Shown piece by piece: positions 23,801 through 38,400 of a DNA stretch of 64,000 bases (its first letter is position 1; each line of letters starts with the position of its first letter). The translations under genes were made by a program, and so were the position numbers. The stretch is taken from NCBI RefSeq assembly GCF_963576615.1, contig NC_088711.1, positions 13,191,869-13,255,868 of the forward strand, written 5' to 3'. Below the pieces are notes generated by a model that worked only from the letters and a program-made list of their open reading frames with translations, searched no databases and was not told the DNA's origin. This DNA is from Watersipora subatra (Eukaryota; Bryozoa; Gymnolaemata; Cheilostomatida; Watersiporidae).

Positions 23801-26485
23801 GATATTTTAACTTGGGCTTGAGGCAAACGGTTTGCGGCTCATCAGAAGAACAACTATAAATCATTAAAGGTAGCGAGTGGTGGCAGCGAGTTAGTCTATA
23901 CTAGAATATACATAACCTCACTGGTACAAACATAAACAATGCTAGTCATTCACCTCTGATCTGACTATCTAAAACTGCTTAAATATCAAGAAGTTTAGTC
24001 AAACAGAATGACCCATTTGAATAGTTTAATGGGACGGTACACGGAATTAGTTGAAATAATAGGAAATTATTATCTCGTGAACAAGAAGAGCTTACCGCGT
24101 GTTATAATCTATCACCTCACATTCAGGCTTTATGAATGAGTCCAACATTATATCAAGTTTATCATTTATGACTGTTACACGGGCGATTTCTATTCCTTTA
24201 GTTGTATAAACCTAAAACAGTACAAATCAATAAAAATTTGAATGAGAAATTTTTCAAGGGATAAAAGTGATTATTATCTTCTCTATCGATGCAGGATTTC
24301 TAGTTATTCCAAGCCTTTGTTAGTTGCAACAGTAATTTTACCCAGAATATTATGGATGCCAGAAAGTATAATGATGATAATAATACTGCCTACATGCAAC
24401 ACAAATGTGATATAACCCAAGCAAACTATACATCTGCCATTATAAAGAAAAACATCTGAAATTATACAGATGTACGACATCCTTCATGCTGAGTAATCAT
24501 ACAGTAGACTCTCCCATAACATAAACATCTTCTTTCCAAAAACTCCACTTAACATAGAGAATTTATGTAAAGTTTTTGTTTCATATTACGTAGGAAATTT
24601 CATATAACGCAAAGAGTCAAGTCAGTGAAAGTTCGCAAATTCGATTTAGATAACAAGAGTTCCATGATTAGTCTTAAAAAATATCGTTTTTACTTTCCAC
24701 ACTTGAAAGAGAAAATGACATATTAAGGTATTTCTATCATATACACTAGTACCCTAGCACTCTAGGCTACCGTGAGAGATTGTCAGGTGTACCGATAAAG
24801 CACAGAGAATAAGTAGCAGCATATTTATTGGTGCAGGGGTTAGAGTGACTGTCTGTCTACCAAGCTGAATGTCACTGTTAGAGTGACTGTCTACCAAGCT
24901 GAATGTTACTGTTAGAGTGACTGTCTACCAAGCTGAATGTCACTGTTAGAGTGACTGTCTACCAAGCTGAATGTCACTGTTAGAGTGACTGTCTACCAAG
25001 CTGAGTGTCCCTCTTAGAGTGACTGTCTATCAAGCTGAATTTTACTGTTAGAGTGACTGTCTATCAAGCTGAATCTCACTGTTAGAGTGACTGTCTAACA
25101 AGCTGAGTGTCACTCTTAGAGTGACTGTCTACCAAGCTGAATGTCACAAGCTCATTGAAAGCGATCTCCTATTTGAACCTCTAACCCTGGCTTCCAAAAA
25201 TGGACAGACTGACAGACACCACAAAAATGTATTTTTGGTTTTACTTCATTTTAGACACATACAATATTTTTCATTGAAAAATATTGTATGTGTCCATGAT
25301 CTGAATATAGAAAACTTGATTTAAATTGACATTGAGGCTGTGTATTCCCCTTAACTTAATGTAAAATTACCGTATTCCCTAAACCAAGTAAGTGATAATA
25401 AAGAAGAAGAGTTGTTGATACAAACCAACAATAGCGCAGTTAGTCTATAGTCTATAGTTAGTCTATACTCTATAGTCTATAGTTAGTCTATACCCTATAG
25501 TTAGTCTACACCCTATAGTCTATAGTTAGTCTATACCCTATAGTCTATAGTTAGTCTATACTCTATACTCTATAGTTAGTATATACTCTATAGTCTATAG
25601 TTAGTCTATACTCTATAGTTAGTCTATACTCTATAGTCTGTCTATACTCTATAGTCTATAGTTAGTCTATACTCTATAGTCATTAAATTAAAAAGTTCAG
25701 TTTAGTTATTCCTACTTGAAGAGCTAAAGGGGTGAGTTTGGAATGATCTTGGAATAAATTATGCAATTTACATGTATTTTACAGTTCGTATAACATAAAA
25801 TGTCTATAACATAAATGTTCTCGGAATGGATTATTTACGTTGTTGGATCTTCTACTGGACTTGTAAAAAAATTCAAATCTTTCAGTGATAAAAAGAATTA
25901 GGTTCAAACTGTAAAAGAAATCTGAGCCTGCAGCTAATTGCACCTACCAGTAACTTTATCTACTAGTAACTATACCTACTAGTAGCTGCATCTACCATTA
26001 ACTGTATGTACCAGTGACTGTACTTACCAGTAACTGTACCTACCAGTCACTGTGTCTACCAGTAACGGTACCTACTCGTCACTGTACTTACCAGTAACTG
26101 TATCAACCAATGACTGTACTTATCAGTAGCTGTACCTACCAGTGATAGCACCTACCACTATCTTTACCTCAAACCAGCTACACAGAATTATACAAGTATT
26201 GCTACTGATGAAAATACTTAGAAATATCTGTTTTCCAAAGTGACCAAACACTAAAATTGATAAGCTTTGTGTAACTGATGATGTCTCCCCGGACAAAACT
26301 TACCATTTCACAATCTAGAGAGTAAACTCCGCAGTAGTCTTTAGATTTTTTAGCAAAGGTTTTCATATAACCACCTAGATCTGAGAACTTATTCGATTCA
26401 TGTACATGGCCATAGCTCATCGTGCACCCCTCCGAGCCTGGCTTTCCATCGCAGCACGTGAAGCTATTTTCCCATTGACCATGAA
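20877..26485 (-). CDS. REXO1: REXO1 exons 14-18: catalytic exonuclease domain
   Basis: This block encodes residues of about 800-1016. The DEDDh residues are all visible: LDCEM at the end of exon 14 (D857, E859), the aspartate of [12 protein letters not shown] in exon 16 (D940), and [18 protein letters not shown] in exon 18 (H990, D995). [16 protein letters not shown] spans the exon 15/16 junction as in animal REXO1. Just upstream, exons 13-14 carry a cysteine/histidine cluster ([17 protein letters not shown]) that is conserved in the family and probably binds zinc. Nothing suggests a catalytically dead copy. The stop TAG follows [11 protein letters not shown]. Confidence 0.92.
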
Positions 26486-29400
26486 CTAAAAATGACAAAA
26501 AGCAATAAATTGATAACCATGCAACAGGTGATGACAAAATGTGTTTTAGGTTTGTGCAGCAATGTGTAAATTTGTATTCGTCCTTTAAAACCATATGGAT
26601 TATTATCCGGTTATGAATAAATAAACAAAATGGAACCAGCTATAGAGGAGATCACAGAAGTAGTGAAGAGTTAGAAAAAACAACCACACATTTCAATATT
26701 GCTGTTTGTTGCTCCAATATCTGTATATAGTAGCGTCTACTACCTTCTATGCTTCCAGAGTGAAATGGTAATAGCGTATAAATGTCTTCTGTAACCTTCA
26801 TGTCATATAGGCATAAAACAGAAGAGCTAAAAACGATAGCCTATTCTAGCTTATTCAGATTTCAATACGACAGAATGATTGTAGCTTCTGATGTCCGCGC
26901 ATTTGTGGTTGACCATAGCGACGAAACAATTCTAATGCCAGTCTCGCTCATATACTCGCAACCTGCCATGCTCTAACACAAATCTACCAATGAAATCATG
27001 AACTAAATGAAAAACTGCGAGAGATAAAGAAGTCTATTGGTTTACAGAAGTCTATGTATATCTAGAAGCCTGAATACAAGGCTATCAAGTACCTTTTGTT
27101 CGAAAGTTCTTGCCCCAATGATATACGCATTCCTCTTTACTAACATATCCATTGTCTTCTGTTAGCAAAAAACTGCGACCACAGCGTTTGCATATCCGGA
27201 TGAGACCTATAAATAGGGAAGAATACACTCTAGACAGCGTCATTACTCCACTATCACTGCCACCATTTGTGATACCCAAACCTTGTCATTATCAACTAGA
27301 AATGACTAAATATTAACAAGATAATTTGGACAGAATTAAAATCTGAAGACTTACAATATAACTGAGACTGAGCAAGAGCAAGCCTTTAATCAGGATAACC
27401 TTTTGATACTACAATAGCCTCAGCTCCTTGGATACAAAAAACCCTGATTATATTTAACCTAATAGTCTGAATATTCCACTAAACCTTGGCTACAACGCAC
27501 ACAGCTCTCTATTTTTCTCACTCATATTGTAAGCCTACAAACATTCTGATCAATAGGAGTATCATCTCAACATAACCTTTCATTTCTGGAATCTTATCGT
27601 AATGAGTCCATTGGATGTCCGCGTGACCAGCTTTGCCTTGGGCAGGCCTTGGGTAACCTTGCTCTACGAGTTGATTTTCAGAGAGAACATAACTTCTCAG
27701 CTTTTTGAATAATAAATCACCTGAACAAGACAAAAAAGTTGTACTGAATGCATTACCTAGTCGAACAGTCAAACGGTAATAAAAAACTGAAGCAAATCGC
27801 ACAGTTGGTGAGTTGGTGCAAGATTTACAGAGACAACAGTGTGATTGCATGTGAACAGCAGCTTCTGACCAACACTAACAAAGTCATTAATGACAATCAG
27901 TGCATTGTTGTCATGAACTAATGCAGAGTGAAAAGCGCAATGGTTTTTTTAAAGATAAGATACTGCCACATCTAACGATTAAAAGCTACTTAAAAGCTAG
28001 TTATCAGCTACTTTGTCTAAATTGGGACCATCAACAGGCACTTTACAATAGCTACAATGCTAAAGATGATGCAATCATCTGTTTGTGCTGTTGCTAAGCT
28101 TTTCTGATCCTGCTACCTTCTCTACATAAATCTTTCCACCAGATTGCACAAGCAATTACAAATACCCTATAGGATGGAAATATTCTATGGATTTAATAAT
28201 TCATGAGTTCGCGTACAGTAAAATCTGTGAATTATTAAAATCTGCGAATAATTGGTTTTATTTTTAACACAAGGGAGAATAACTACTACCTCAAATTAAA
28301 AACTAGCCGCTAGGCAGAGTTAGTAAACGTAGCTAAGTTCTAAACTCTTAAGATCTCCGCCAGGGCTTTGAATTAAGCCCATTGCTAATGCATCACACTT
28401 CTTTACGAAAATTTTCAAGGTTGTCACAAGTTATTCGGAATTCAGCATGGCATCATCATCGAAAAAATCTCCTGCAGTTCATGTTGAAAAACCTCATATC
28501 TTACCACACATTGTTAGTTCACCAAAGGCCTCCAAATCGATGAACATTCATTAAAACCTTTGTATGCAGCCAAAAATTTATAGCTTTGCATGATCGACAT
28601 AAAATTCTTAGCTAAACAGAAACCTAAACACGAGGTATACGCACGTGAAGGTTTCACTCTATTGCTAGCCTCTTTCACGGATTAATTTATTCGCGAATGT
28701 GTTCATCCGCGAATAATTTGGTTCGCAAATATGCTTGAAAAGACCATTTCCGCGAAATTTAACTCCGTGAATAATTTCATCCTGTAGGGTATGTTGTGAA
28801 TCGGACAATAAAACTAGTGAAACACAAAAAGCAGTATGGCACTAGCCAATTAATAAAAGATACAGTGAACCCGGAGATGCATACCTAGCATGTCTTGTCT
28901 GGTGAGGTGTTTAGTAGATGCTTTTCGCTTCAACCCGACAGTGAACTTACTAGAAGCTTTACCAGCCAACACCACCTCATGAGACACCTGTGTTCAGATA
29001 TCAACAACATACCCTACTAGTGACAGGTTTCATCAGGCCTAACTAAATGGCTTAGTAACAAAAACTGTGGATTAACCCCAATATAGCTTCAAACAAATGA
29101 ATACTAGCTATTTTAAACACACTACTGGATGTCTATTTTAAACACACTACTGTATGTCTATTTTAAAAACACTACTGTATGTCTATTTTAAACACATTAC
29201 TGTATGTCTATTTTAAACACACTACTGTATGCCTATTTTAAACACACTGCTGTATGTCTATTTTAAACACACTACTGTATGTCTATTTTAAACACATTAC
29301 TGTATGTCTATTTTAAACACATTACTGTATGTCTATTTTAAACACACTACTGTATGTCTATTTTAAACACACTACTGTATGTCTATTTTAAACACACTAC

Positions 29401-32400
29401 TGTATGTCTATTTTAAACACACTAACTTATGGGACTACTACTAACCACACTAACTTATGGCACTACTACTAAACACACTAACTTATGGCACTACTACTAA
29501 CCAAACTAACTTATGGTACTACTACTAACCACACTAACTTATGGCACTACTACCAACCACACTAACTTATGGCACTACTACTAACCACACTAACTTATGG
29601 CACTACTACTAACCACACACTACTGTGTGGAAAATAAACTTTTATCAGTCAGTAAGCAAAGACGTTCTCAAATCTGACAAAGTTACTAGAAATTATATAA
29701 AGTTCAATGCTGCAGGTTTGGAGTATCCCAAACCCAAGCACAAAAAAATTAACAAAAATTTTTTGTCACGAATAATTGTCTCGTGAAGAGCATATAATCA
29801 ATCGGCATGCTTGCAGACACGCAGCCGATTAATAATCCAGCTTAATAACAAATGCAAAGTTAGGTGGTTACAGAATATTTACTTGAATAACTAAAACATT
29901 TAGTGATCAAAACGACAATTTATTTTAGGTTTTTGAAGAACTTCCTTTAACATAGCTTAGTACTTATCATAAAGATACAAGTCACCTTAGAATTACAAGT
30001 AAGTTGTCATTTAACTTAATTTTTATCATGAGCATTGTTAAGGAATTTAATGATAATTAATCTAATAATATGAGCAATAGTGTATCACTACTAGAATAGC
30101 TTCAAAATCATCAAAGTTCAACAGAAGCTGAACTCTGATTCCATTTTAATCAACTTTAAATATTACAAACAACACATACAAAGTCTCTCATGTTTAGCTG
30201 CATTAAAAATATGAAAACAGTTTAATTTTTCAATACTCCATTATATATAAAGTATGGAGTAGCAATTAAAATGAGTAACTGTCAGCATTTCAATATTCCA
30301 TCACACAAAGACCAGCTCAATAAAAAAAAACAATAATTTGGTTTAGCATGAAAAAGTTAATACTGTGTTAAATTTTTTTAAATTGTCGCGTTGCACTCCT
30401 AAAACGCACTGAATAAATCCAGTTTTCCTATACACTAATTTATTACTTGGCAGATTTCAGAGACATTGAGTTGTATTCACTCAGTTTGAGTAGCAGAATG
30501 ACTACGCAGTTTAAAGTTCCATGAATGGAAGTGCATTGAAACGGAAGGCGCCATTTGTTGAAAAGTAGAGAGAAGATAGCTTTAAAACTTACGGTAGGTT
30601 GAGCCTTGTTTGCATGATCATCACCGAGTTCTTCTCTTATATTTTTTATAATATTCGAAATTAAATTGTAATAAATTATTTTACTGGTTGCCCTGGCAGA
30701 CGCAGCCTCCTCTTCTGTTTTGGCCTGAAATGGCAGAATGAGGACTGACCAATGTTACAGTGACAGCAGAGTGAACAATAAACCTGGTCAACTAAACTAT
30801 ATTAATGTTCAAAGCTTATCCTGATTACTGTACTTAGTTGCATTGACATACGCTTTATTCATAGAGCTACTACTGATGAAAAAAGATAGAGTTATGAGAG
30901 CACCAAGAATCAATATCAGAATACATCTTATGTAGTCCCCTAGCTCCCCGACTCTCCCATGTCTAGAATACTGTACAGTTCAAGACAGCTAATTCATTTC
31001 TCGCTCGTGTACAGTGCAAAAGCATCTTCAAGCTTTCACAACATTTAAATACAATAATTAGCCTTTTTTGAATTGATATTTGCAAAAAAAATTGGTGTGG
31101 ATTTCAGACTCAATTCCCCAGCAAGACAATAGCTTCTTTTAAAATACTATTAAAACCACCTTCATTCAACAACAGCAGCATAGTGCCTGTAGTCCGCTTA
31201 TGCCTTCTTTTAAAACCAAAAGGATAATAAAATGAAGATCGCTGTGTGCATATTTTGATGAGAGTAATCCTACAAACATCTACTAACTAACATCATGCCA
31301 TTAAGAGGTTAGTAAAAATTGAAGCAACGCATATTGGATACGAAGCTGTAGTGTAACGTGGTTCCAGTTATTATTGTACCAGATACACTGACTTAAGGCA
31401 ACAGCTGTAGGTTTAAATAAAGGAAGCTTGATCCTGTGACATAGAATGTTACTTTCCACAATTCCTAAACATTGTAATCATGCTCATTGTTAGCCATATT
31501 ATGGCTTGAGTAGTGCTCAGATGATAAGGTAACTTAAGGTAAAGGACCGAGAGACAGTCTTTGAACAGATGCATATACATACCCTATCATACGCATCTGC
31601 CTCATCTGTGTACCAGCGGAGACACTCATTAATCAGCTGATCCAGTTTCAACTGCCTCACACTGCCGCCTATTTTACTCTTGCTATTAACAGGGATACGC
31701 GGTCTCTCCAATGACTTTTTTGCTTTCTAGAATAAATATCAACAACGATGAAGGAAACAAAAAACACTTAGAATAACGATTAAAATAGGACAAGCTAGGG
31801 TAAACAAACTCCCACGGAACTCTTGCTGAATAGAGATGAGTGAGTTATCACTCTGATGCAAAACTAAATGGTCTACAGCAAGACTGACAGCCGTTAACAA
31901 AACTGACAACCGTTAACAAGACTGACAGCCGTTAACAAGACTGACAACCGTTAACAAGACTGACAGCTGTTAACAAGACTGACAGCCATTAACAAGACTG
32001 ACAATCGTTAACAAGACTGACAACCGTTAACAAGACTGCCAACCGTTAACAAGACTGACAACCGTTAACAAGACTGACAACCGTTGACAAGACTAACAAC
32101 CGTTAACAAGACTGACAGCTGTTAACAAAATTGACAACCGTCGACAAGACTGACAACCGCTAACAAGGATAATGCTCTGACTCCGGCCCGCCAACACGCA
32201 TGTATACATATAACTGTAGAAATACTCTAGTACTTCTCTATCAGAGAACTTAATTTAAGCAAACACGAGCTTTTAAAGCTGCTAAAGTTAGGTGGATGTT
32301 TATTTTGATGCTAATAAAAGTAATAGAGATGCACTCCAATTCTTGAAAACTGATTTCACAGAATAACACGTATCTGTCTACAGACGACTTATCTGTCTAC

Positions 32401-35400
32401 AGACCACTTATCTGTCTACAGACCACTTATCTGTCTACAGACGACTTATCTGTCTACAGACCACTTATCTGTCAGCAGACCACGTATCTGTCTACAGACG
32501 ACTTATCTGTCTACAGACCACTTATCTGCCTACAGACCACTTATCTGTCTACAGACCACTTATCTGTCTACAGACGACTTATCTGTCAGCAGACCACGTA
32601 TCTGTCTACAGACCACATATCTGTCTACAGACCACTTATCTGTCTACAGACCACTTATCTGTCTACAGACGACTTATCTGTCAGCAGACCACGTATCTGT
32701 CTACAGACCACATATCTGTCTACAGACCACTTATCTGTCTACAGACGACTTATCTGTCAGCAGACCACGTATCTGTCTACAGACCACATATCTGTCTACA
32801 GACCACTTATCTGTCAACAGACCACTTATCTGTCTACAGACCACTTATCTGTCTACAGACCACTTATCTGTCTACAGACGACTTATCTGTCTACAGACCA
32901 CTTATCTGCCTACAGACCACTTATCTGTCTGCAGACCACATATCTGTCAACAGACCACTTATCTGTCTACAGACCACTTATCTGTCTACAGACCACTTAT
33001 CTGTCTACAGACTACTTTGGCAAAAAAATAACAGATAATTTCTTTATAAAACAACAAGATTTATTACTACTTTAGAACTTCTGTTTCATGCACGCCGATT
33101 GATTCGATATTTTAAAAGATCAAAACACAATTAAGCTAGACACAAGGTTGAAAGTTCATAAAAATATTGAGTTTAAAAGCTTTAAAAATTAATTGTTCAT
33201 TCATGTATTCATGCCAACACCATCGAAAGACCCAATAAATATGGCAGGTGTCATTCACTGTACATGGATAAACTTCAGCATACTGAGTTAATCAGTTGCG
33301 ATATTTGTTTCATATACCAAAACCATCATGTGTTGGAGCAAACATTCTTGTAAGAATATATTGTATTTCCTTCAATTTGTTTTACAGTTCCAACACTTTA
33401 TAATAAATTCTTCAGGTAATTACATATTAAATTATAATAAATGCACTATATAAAACAACACAAAAAATTAAATAGAAAAAACTAAACTAAATAGAAAACA
33501 CTAAATTATATATAAAAAAACTAAATCAACAAAGTTATAACCAATAAAAAAGTTTTACTGTCACTTAAGCTTTAGATTAAAGATGGAAGAATCAAGGTGT
33601 GGCATTTACAATACAAGATATAGACAGTGCATAGGTGAAGGTGGTGATAGAGAGATAGTCTAACATAGAATACAGGTACCTTAAATTAACATATAGGTAA
33701 CTTATTTATAATTCTTGGGTTTTAAATTAGGATATTTGTTTATTTTATTTCTAACTAGGTGAATGCCCGGCGTTGCACGGATAATAAACAAGTTTTTGCA
33801 CAGAAAACTTATTTTTAATCAACATATACAACATTTAGCATTCTAACTTTTAAATGAAGGAGTCTGCTCATTTCAGTATGTGCTACAAGTATTTATAGCA
33901 TTTTGGGGAAGTCTGGACACATATTTCTCTTCCAGTACACTGTCAGCCCCGCACGCCATTAAAGATTGGCAGGTGTAATATGTATGTCCACAATTATTTC
34001 ATAGTACAATCAGAGGGTCGCGTGGCATAGTGGTTAGAGCTTGTCTGCAAAACTGGTGTTTCTGAGTTTAATTCCAGTGCGAGGAAGTCTTTCGTTTCTA
34101 ATGCTAGCAACGCTTGCTAGCAACGCTTGCTAGCAAGCGTGCATATTTTATCCCTATAGCTGGACATACGGCAAACAAATAAACCAATACTTAGATTTAT
34201 ATGTGCAGATCACCATGTCTGGTCTGTCCCTTATCACTTATTCCAGGCTCTTTCTCTAGATCACCATGTCTGGTCTGTCCCTTATCACTTATTCCAGGCT
34301 GTTTCTCTAGATCACCATGTCTGGTCTGTCCCTTATCACTTATTCCAGGCTCTTTCTCTAGATCACCATGTCTGGTCTGTCCCTTATCACTTATTCCAGG
34401 CTGTTTCTCTAGATCACCATGTCTGGTCTGTCCCTTATCACTTATTCCAGGCTGTTTCTCTAGATCACCATGTCTGGTCTGTCCCTTATCACTTATTCCA
34501 GGCTGTTTCTCTAGATCACCATGTCTGGTCTGTCCCTTATCACTTATTCCAGGCTGTTTCTCTAGATCACCATGTCTGGTCTGTCCCTTATCACTTATTC
34601 CAGGCTGTTTCTCTAGATCACCATGTCTGGTCTGTCCCTTATCACTTATTCCAGGCTGTTTCTCTAGATCACCGTGTCTGGTCTGTCTCTTATCACTTAT
34701 TCCAGGCTGTTTCTCTAGATCACCGTGTCTGGTCTGTCCCTTATCACTTATTCCAGGCTGTTTCTCTAGATCACCATGTCTGGTCTGTCCCTTATCACTT
34801 ATTCCAGGCTGTTTCTCTAGATCACCATGTCTGGTCTGTCCCTTATCACTTATTCCAGGCTCTTTCTCTAGATCACCATGTCTGGTCTGTCCCTTATCAC
34901 TTATTCCAGGCTGTTTCTCTAGATCACCGTGTCTGGTCTGTCCCTTATCACTTATTCCAGGCTGTTTCGCTCATCACTTTCACTTTTTATATGTACAGAT
35001 CACCATGTCTGGTCTGTCCCTTATCACTTATTCCAGGCTGTTTCGCTCATCACTTTCACTTTTTTCCTTCTGATAACCACGAAACTACTTTTTTTTAAAG
35101 AATCAATTTGAAGATGTTTGGCCATGTTTATTCTATCGTTTGCTGGTGTAATTCTAGAAAAAGCATTGCTTGTTTCCTCACTTCTACTACCACTCCCACT
35201 GGTCTTCTTGAGATGCACGATTTCACAAGTAAATAAAGGTGTGAATGAACTATGAAACCCTGTTCCCTATTATTCGAGTGCAACAGAACCAAACTATGTA
35301 TGTGAACGGGAACTGCACACATTGTGCTGATTTGCAAAACTGCAATGCAACGGCAAGACAATATTTGCTCCAATTACTTCGTATGTAGAAGAGCTGTATA

Positions 35401-38400
35401 TCGAGGTACAAGTCCAAGGTTTGACTGAGTAATCAATCACACAGTTCTAATCAAATGAACAATACTTTGGCCAACCTGCGACTTGGGCTCATGAGCTATC
35501 CGTGACTGCCCTTTGTAAGTTCTAGATGCTGTAGCGTCTGGCAGAGAGTTATAGTCAGGATTCCGCAATCTCTTTTCTCTATTTATAACTGCTTCCGTCG
35601 CCTGCTAATGTTGCCAAACAATAAAAATGTTAGAAATGTAGCAGTAGAAAGACCGGTCGCACATTTGTAAAGGAGTAAATGAGTAGAAACATGTAGAAAG
35701 GTGTTAATGAGAACCAGCAAACAGCCTCGCAACAATTGAACTACATGTAAATTCCATTTGATTCTGGCTTTCAATTGTCATATCAAACAAGTTGTTAGTG
35801 GTGCAGTCATATTATGTACATGTAGGTATGGTGTGATCGTCACATGAAGTGAACAGCAGAGTAATGTGAACGAGTTGGTTGACTTTCCCAATTTCAGAGG
35901 CCATAGAATACGGTTGTTAATAATAAAAAGCAGTTAATTATTTAGTAACAATACCAAAAGATAACTAGCAGAAGTTAACAAGGTAGAGATAAGACGATCG
36001 GTTGACAAAGCTACTTGTATCCAATAGGTAGACGAGTCACCTCGGATTACGATTGGCCGATACTGAGTGTCTGACCAGTCATTAAGCATGTTTTAAGGCA
36101 TCGGTTCAGGTATGACTACTGTTTGGCAGCACTTGGAGCCATAGCAGCCCTTTGACTGCCTCTGGTATTAAGAGCCATATTATTTACATAAAATTTAAAT
36201 AAGAATGTAAGTATAATTTACCTTCCCTTGCTGTTTAGCTGCTTGTTTTATAGCTTCAAATCTATTATGAAGACCCTCTTGCGGAGTGAGCAGTTTCTTT
36301 TTCTTGGCTGGTGTGTTTAAAGACGACTCCTACAGTTTTCAAGAAATTGTACACAAATGATAAGTTAAAGCGAAGCTGAAATAAAAATATTGAAACCCGG
36401 ATGGAAAGGTTACCTTAGCTCCATTGCGTGCTTTTCTTTTTCTAGATGTCTCTATCTCATCGTCGATCATAGCAACCTGGACAGAAGAACAAGTGCATTA
36501 GTCCTTTATTAAGGGCTACCCTGTCGACATTTTAGATCAAATTTTAACGCAGATTGACATCAGTAAGTAGCAGATCAAAGCTTCACCTAATGTTGATTGA
36601 GGAGTGGGACAGCCTACTCATTAAGTGAAATCTTTGCAAAGTGATGTGGCCATGTTACAGAGCTATCCTCTGATTGGTTGGTTTTCATAAAATCTACACA
36701 CATTTGGGTTTATTGAATATAAAAAACACTACCTAATGTCATACATACAAACAGCGCTGATCTTATTAATGATCAATGCATATTTAATTGATGTCATTTT
36801 CAGATTATTAAAAGAGAGATTCCATGCTGAAAGAGTGGAAGACTCCGAGAAACACTGTCAGCATCAGCTAGTCAATAGAATATATATAAGTCAGGCTTCA
36901 TGAAGGGCTATTAAAAATAGTAAGGCTGGTCAAAAGTAGCACAATTCCTAAGCATGACATCAGTCTGTAGAAGCACACTTGCTACAACAAAATAAGATGA
37001 CTATTACACGCATTCTATCGCACTGTCAACACCTACAAGTACTCACCTCATTTGTACTCAGAGATGTGTCACTCGCCTCTGCATCATGCTCAAACATCTC
37101 AAAGAGTTCCTTGCACTGTCCGGTGTTAGACGAGCTTGTCACAGTAATAGGCGCAGCAACTGCTCCACTCTTTGCCGACCTAGAAGACTCTTTTCTGCTA
37201 TCTCTCCGACTCGTCGACTTAGTTTCTGACTTTACGCTAGCTCTCGGTATTGGCAGACGAGCCGTGGGTTGGTCAATTACTTCCTCCCAATCAGAATCCT
37301 CCTCACCGCTGTCTGTGAGCAAGTTTATCACCGTCTCTGCTTTCATAATCGGTGGTACCTCAACCACATCATTTTCAGAGTCTTCATCTCTATCATCTCT
37401 GTCCACCTCATCGTCGGAAGCATCACCAAACAAGGCAGCAAATTCTCTTCGTTCTTTTTTGGAGATTTTCCGTTTGGTATTAATTGTAATAGTTAAGGAT
37501 TTGCTAGGGGGTTGTTGAGCACTACTCTCGATTGTCGACCTTTCACTAGATTGTTGAACATCACTGTCTGCAATGACACTCTCAGTAGATTGTTGAACAT
37601 CACTGTTTGTAATAACTCCTTCAGTAGATTGTTGAACATCGCTGTTTGTAATAACTCCTTCAGTAGATTGTTGAATGCTATTCTTTGGACTAACTATATT
37701 TTTATCCTCTGAACTTGTTAAAGAACAGTCATTATTTGATGACTCAGCAAGGTTCATCACCTGTACAAATAGAACAGTCAGTATTTGATGACTCAGCAAG
37801 GTCCATCACCTGTACAAATAGAACAGTCATTATTTGATGACTCAGCAAGGTCCATCACCTGTAAAAATAGAACAGCCATTATTTGATGACTCAGCAAGGT
37901 CCATCATCTGTACAAATAGAACAGTCATTATTTGATGAGTCAGCAAGGTCCATCACCTGTACAAATAGAACAGTCAGTATTTGATGACTCAGCAAGGTCC
38001 ATCACCTGTACAAATAGAACAGTCATTATTTGATGACTCAGCAAGGTCCATCACCTGTACAAATAGAACAGCCATTATTTGATGACTCAGCAAGGTCCAT
38101 CACCTGTACAAATAGAACAGCCATTATTTGATGACTCAGCAAGGTCCATCACCTGTACAAATAGAACAGTCAGTATTTGATGACTCAGCAAGGTCCATCA
38201 TCTGTACAAATAGAACAGCCATTATTTGATGACTCAGCAAGGTCCATCATCTGTACAAATAGAACAGCCATTATTTGATGACTCAGCAAGGTCCATCACC
38301 TGTACAAATAGAACAGTCATTATTTGATGACTCAGCAAGGTCCATCACCTGTACAAATAGAACAGTCATTATTTGATGACTCAGCAAGGTCCATCACCTG

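Larger units (their letters stand above)
24502..25857. mobile_element. CAGTAGA-ended inverted-repeat element carrying minisatellites
   Basis: Left end CAGTAGACTCTCCCATAACA and the inverse of the right end (CAGTAGAAGATCCAACAACG) share spaced motifs ATAACATAAA and AACATTTATGTTATA. Two tandem arrays (24.84-25.14, 25.44-25.68 kb) and a perfect hairpin lie inside. TA is seen at the left end only. It is in REXO1 intron 14. Confidence 0.5.

Noticed and set aside
34201-35073. 290-codon plus-strand frame of a 17-residue repeat ([17 protein letters not shown])
   Set aside because: A 51-bp array, period divisible by three. No start context or splice support, and it overlaps REXO1 on the other strand.
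36979-37518. 179-codon plus-strand frame rich in serine
   Set aside because: Antisense shadow of REXO1 exon 4, whose minus-strand reading shows family motifs and good splice sites.
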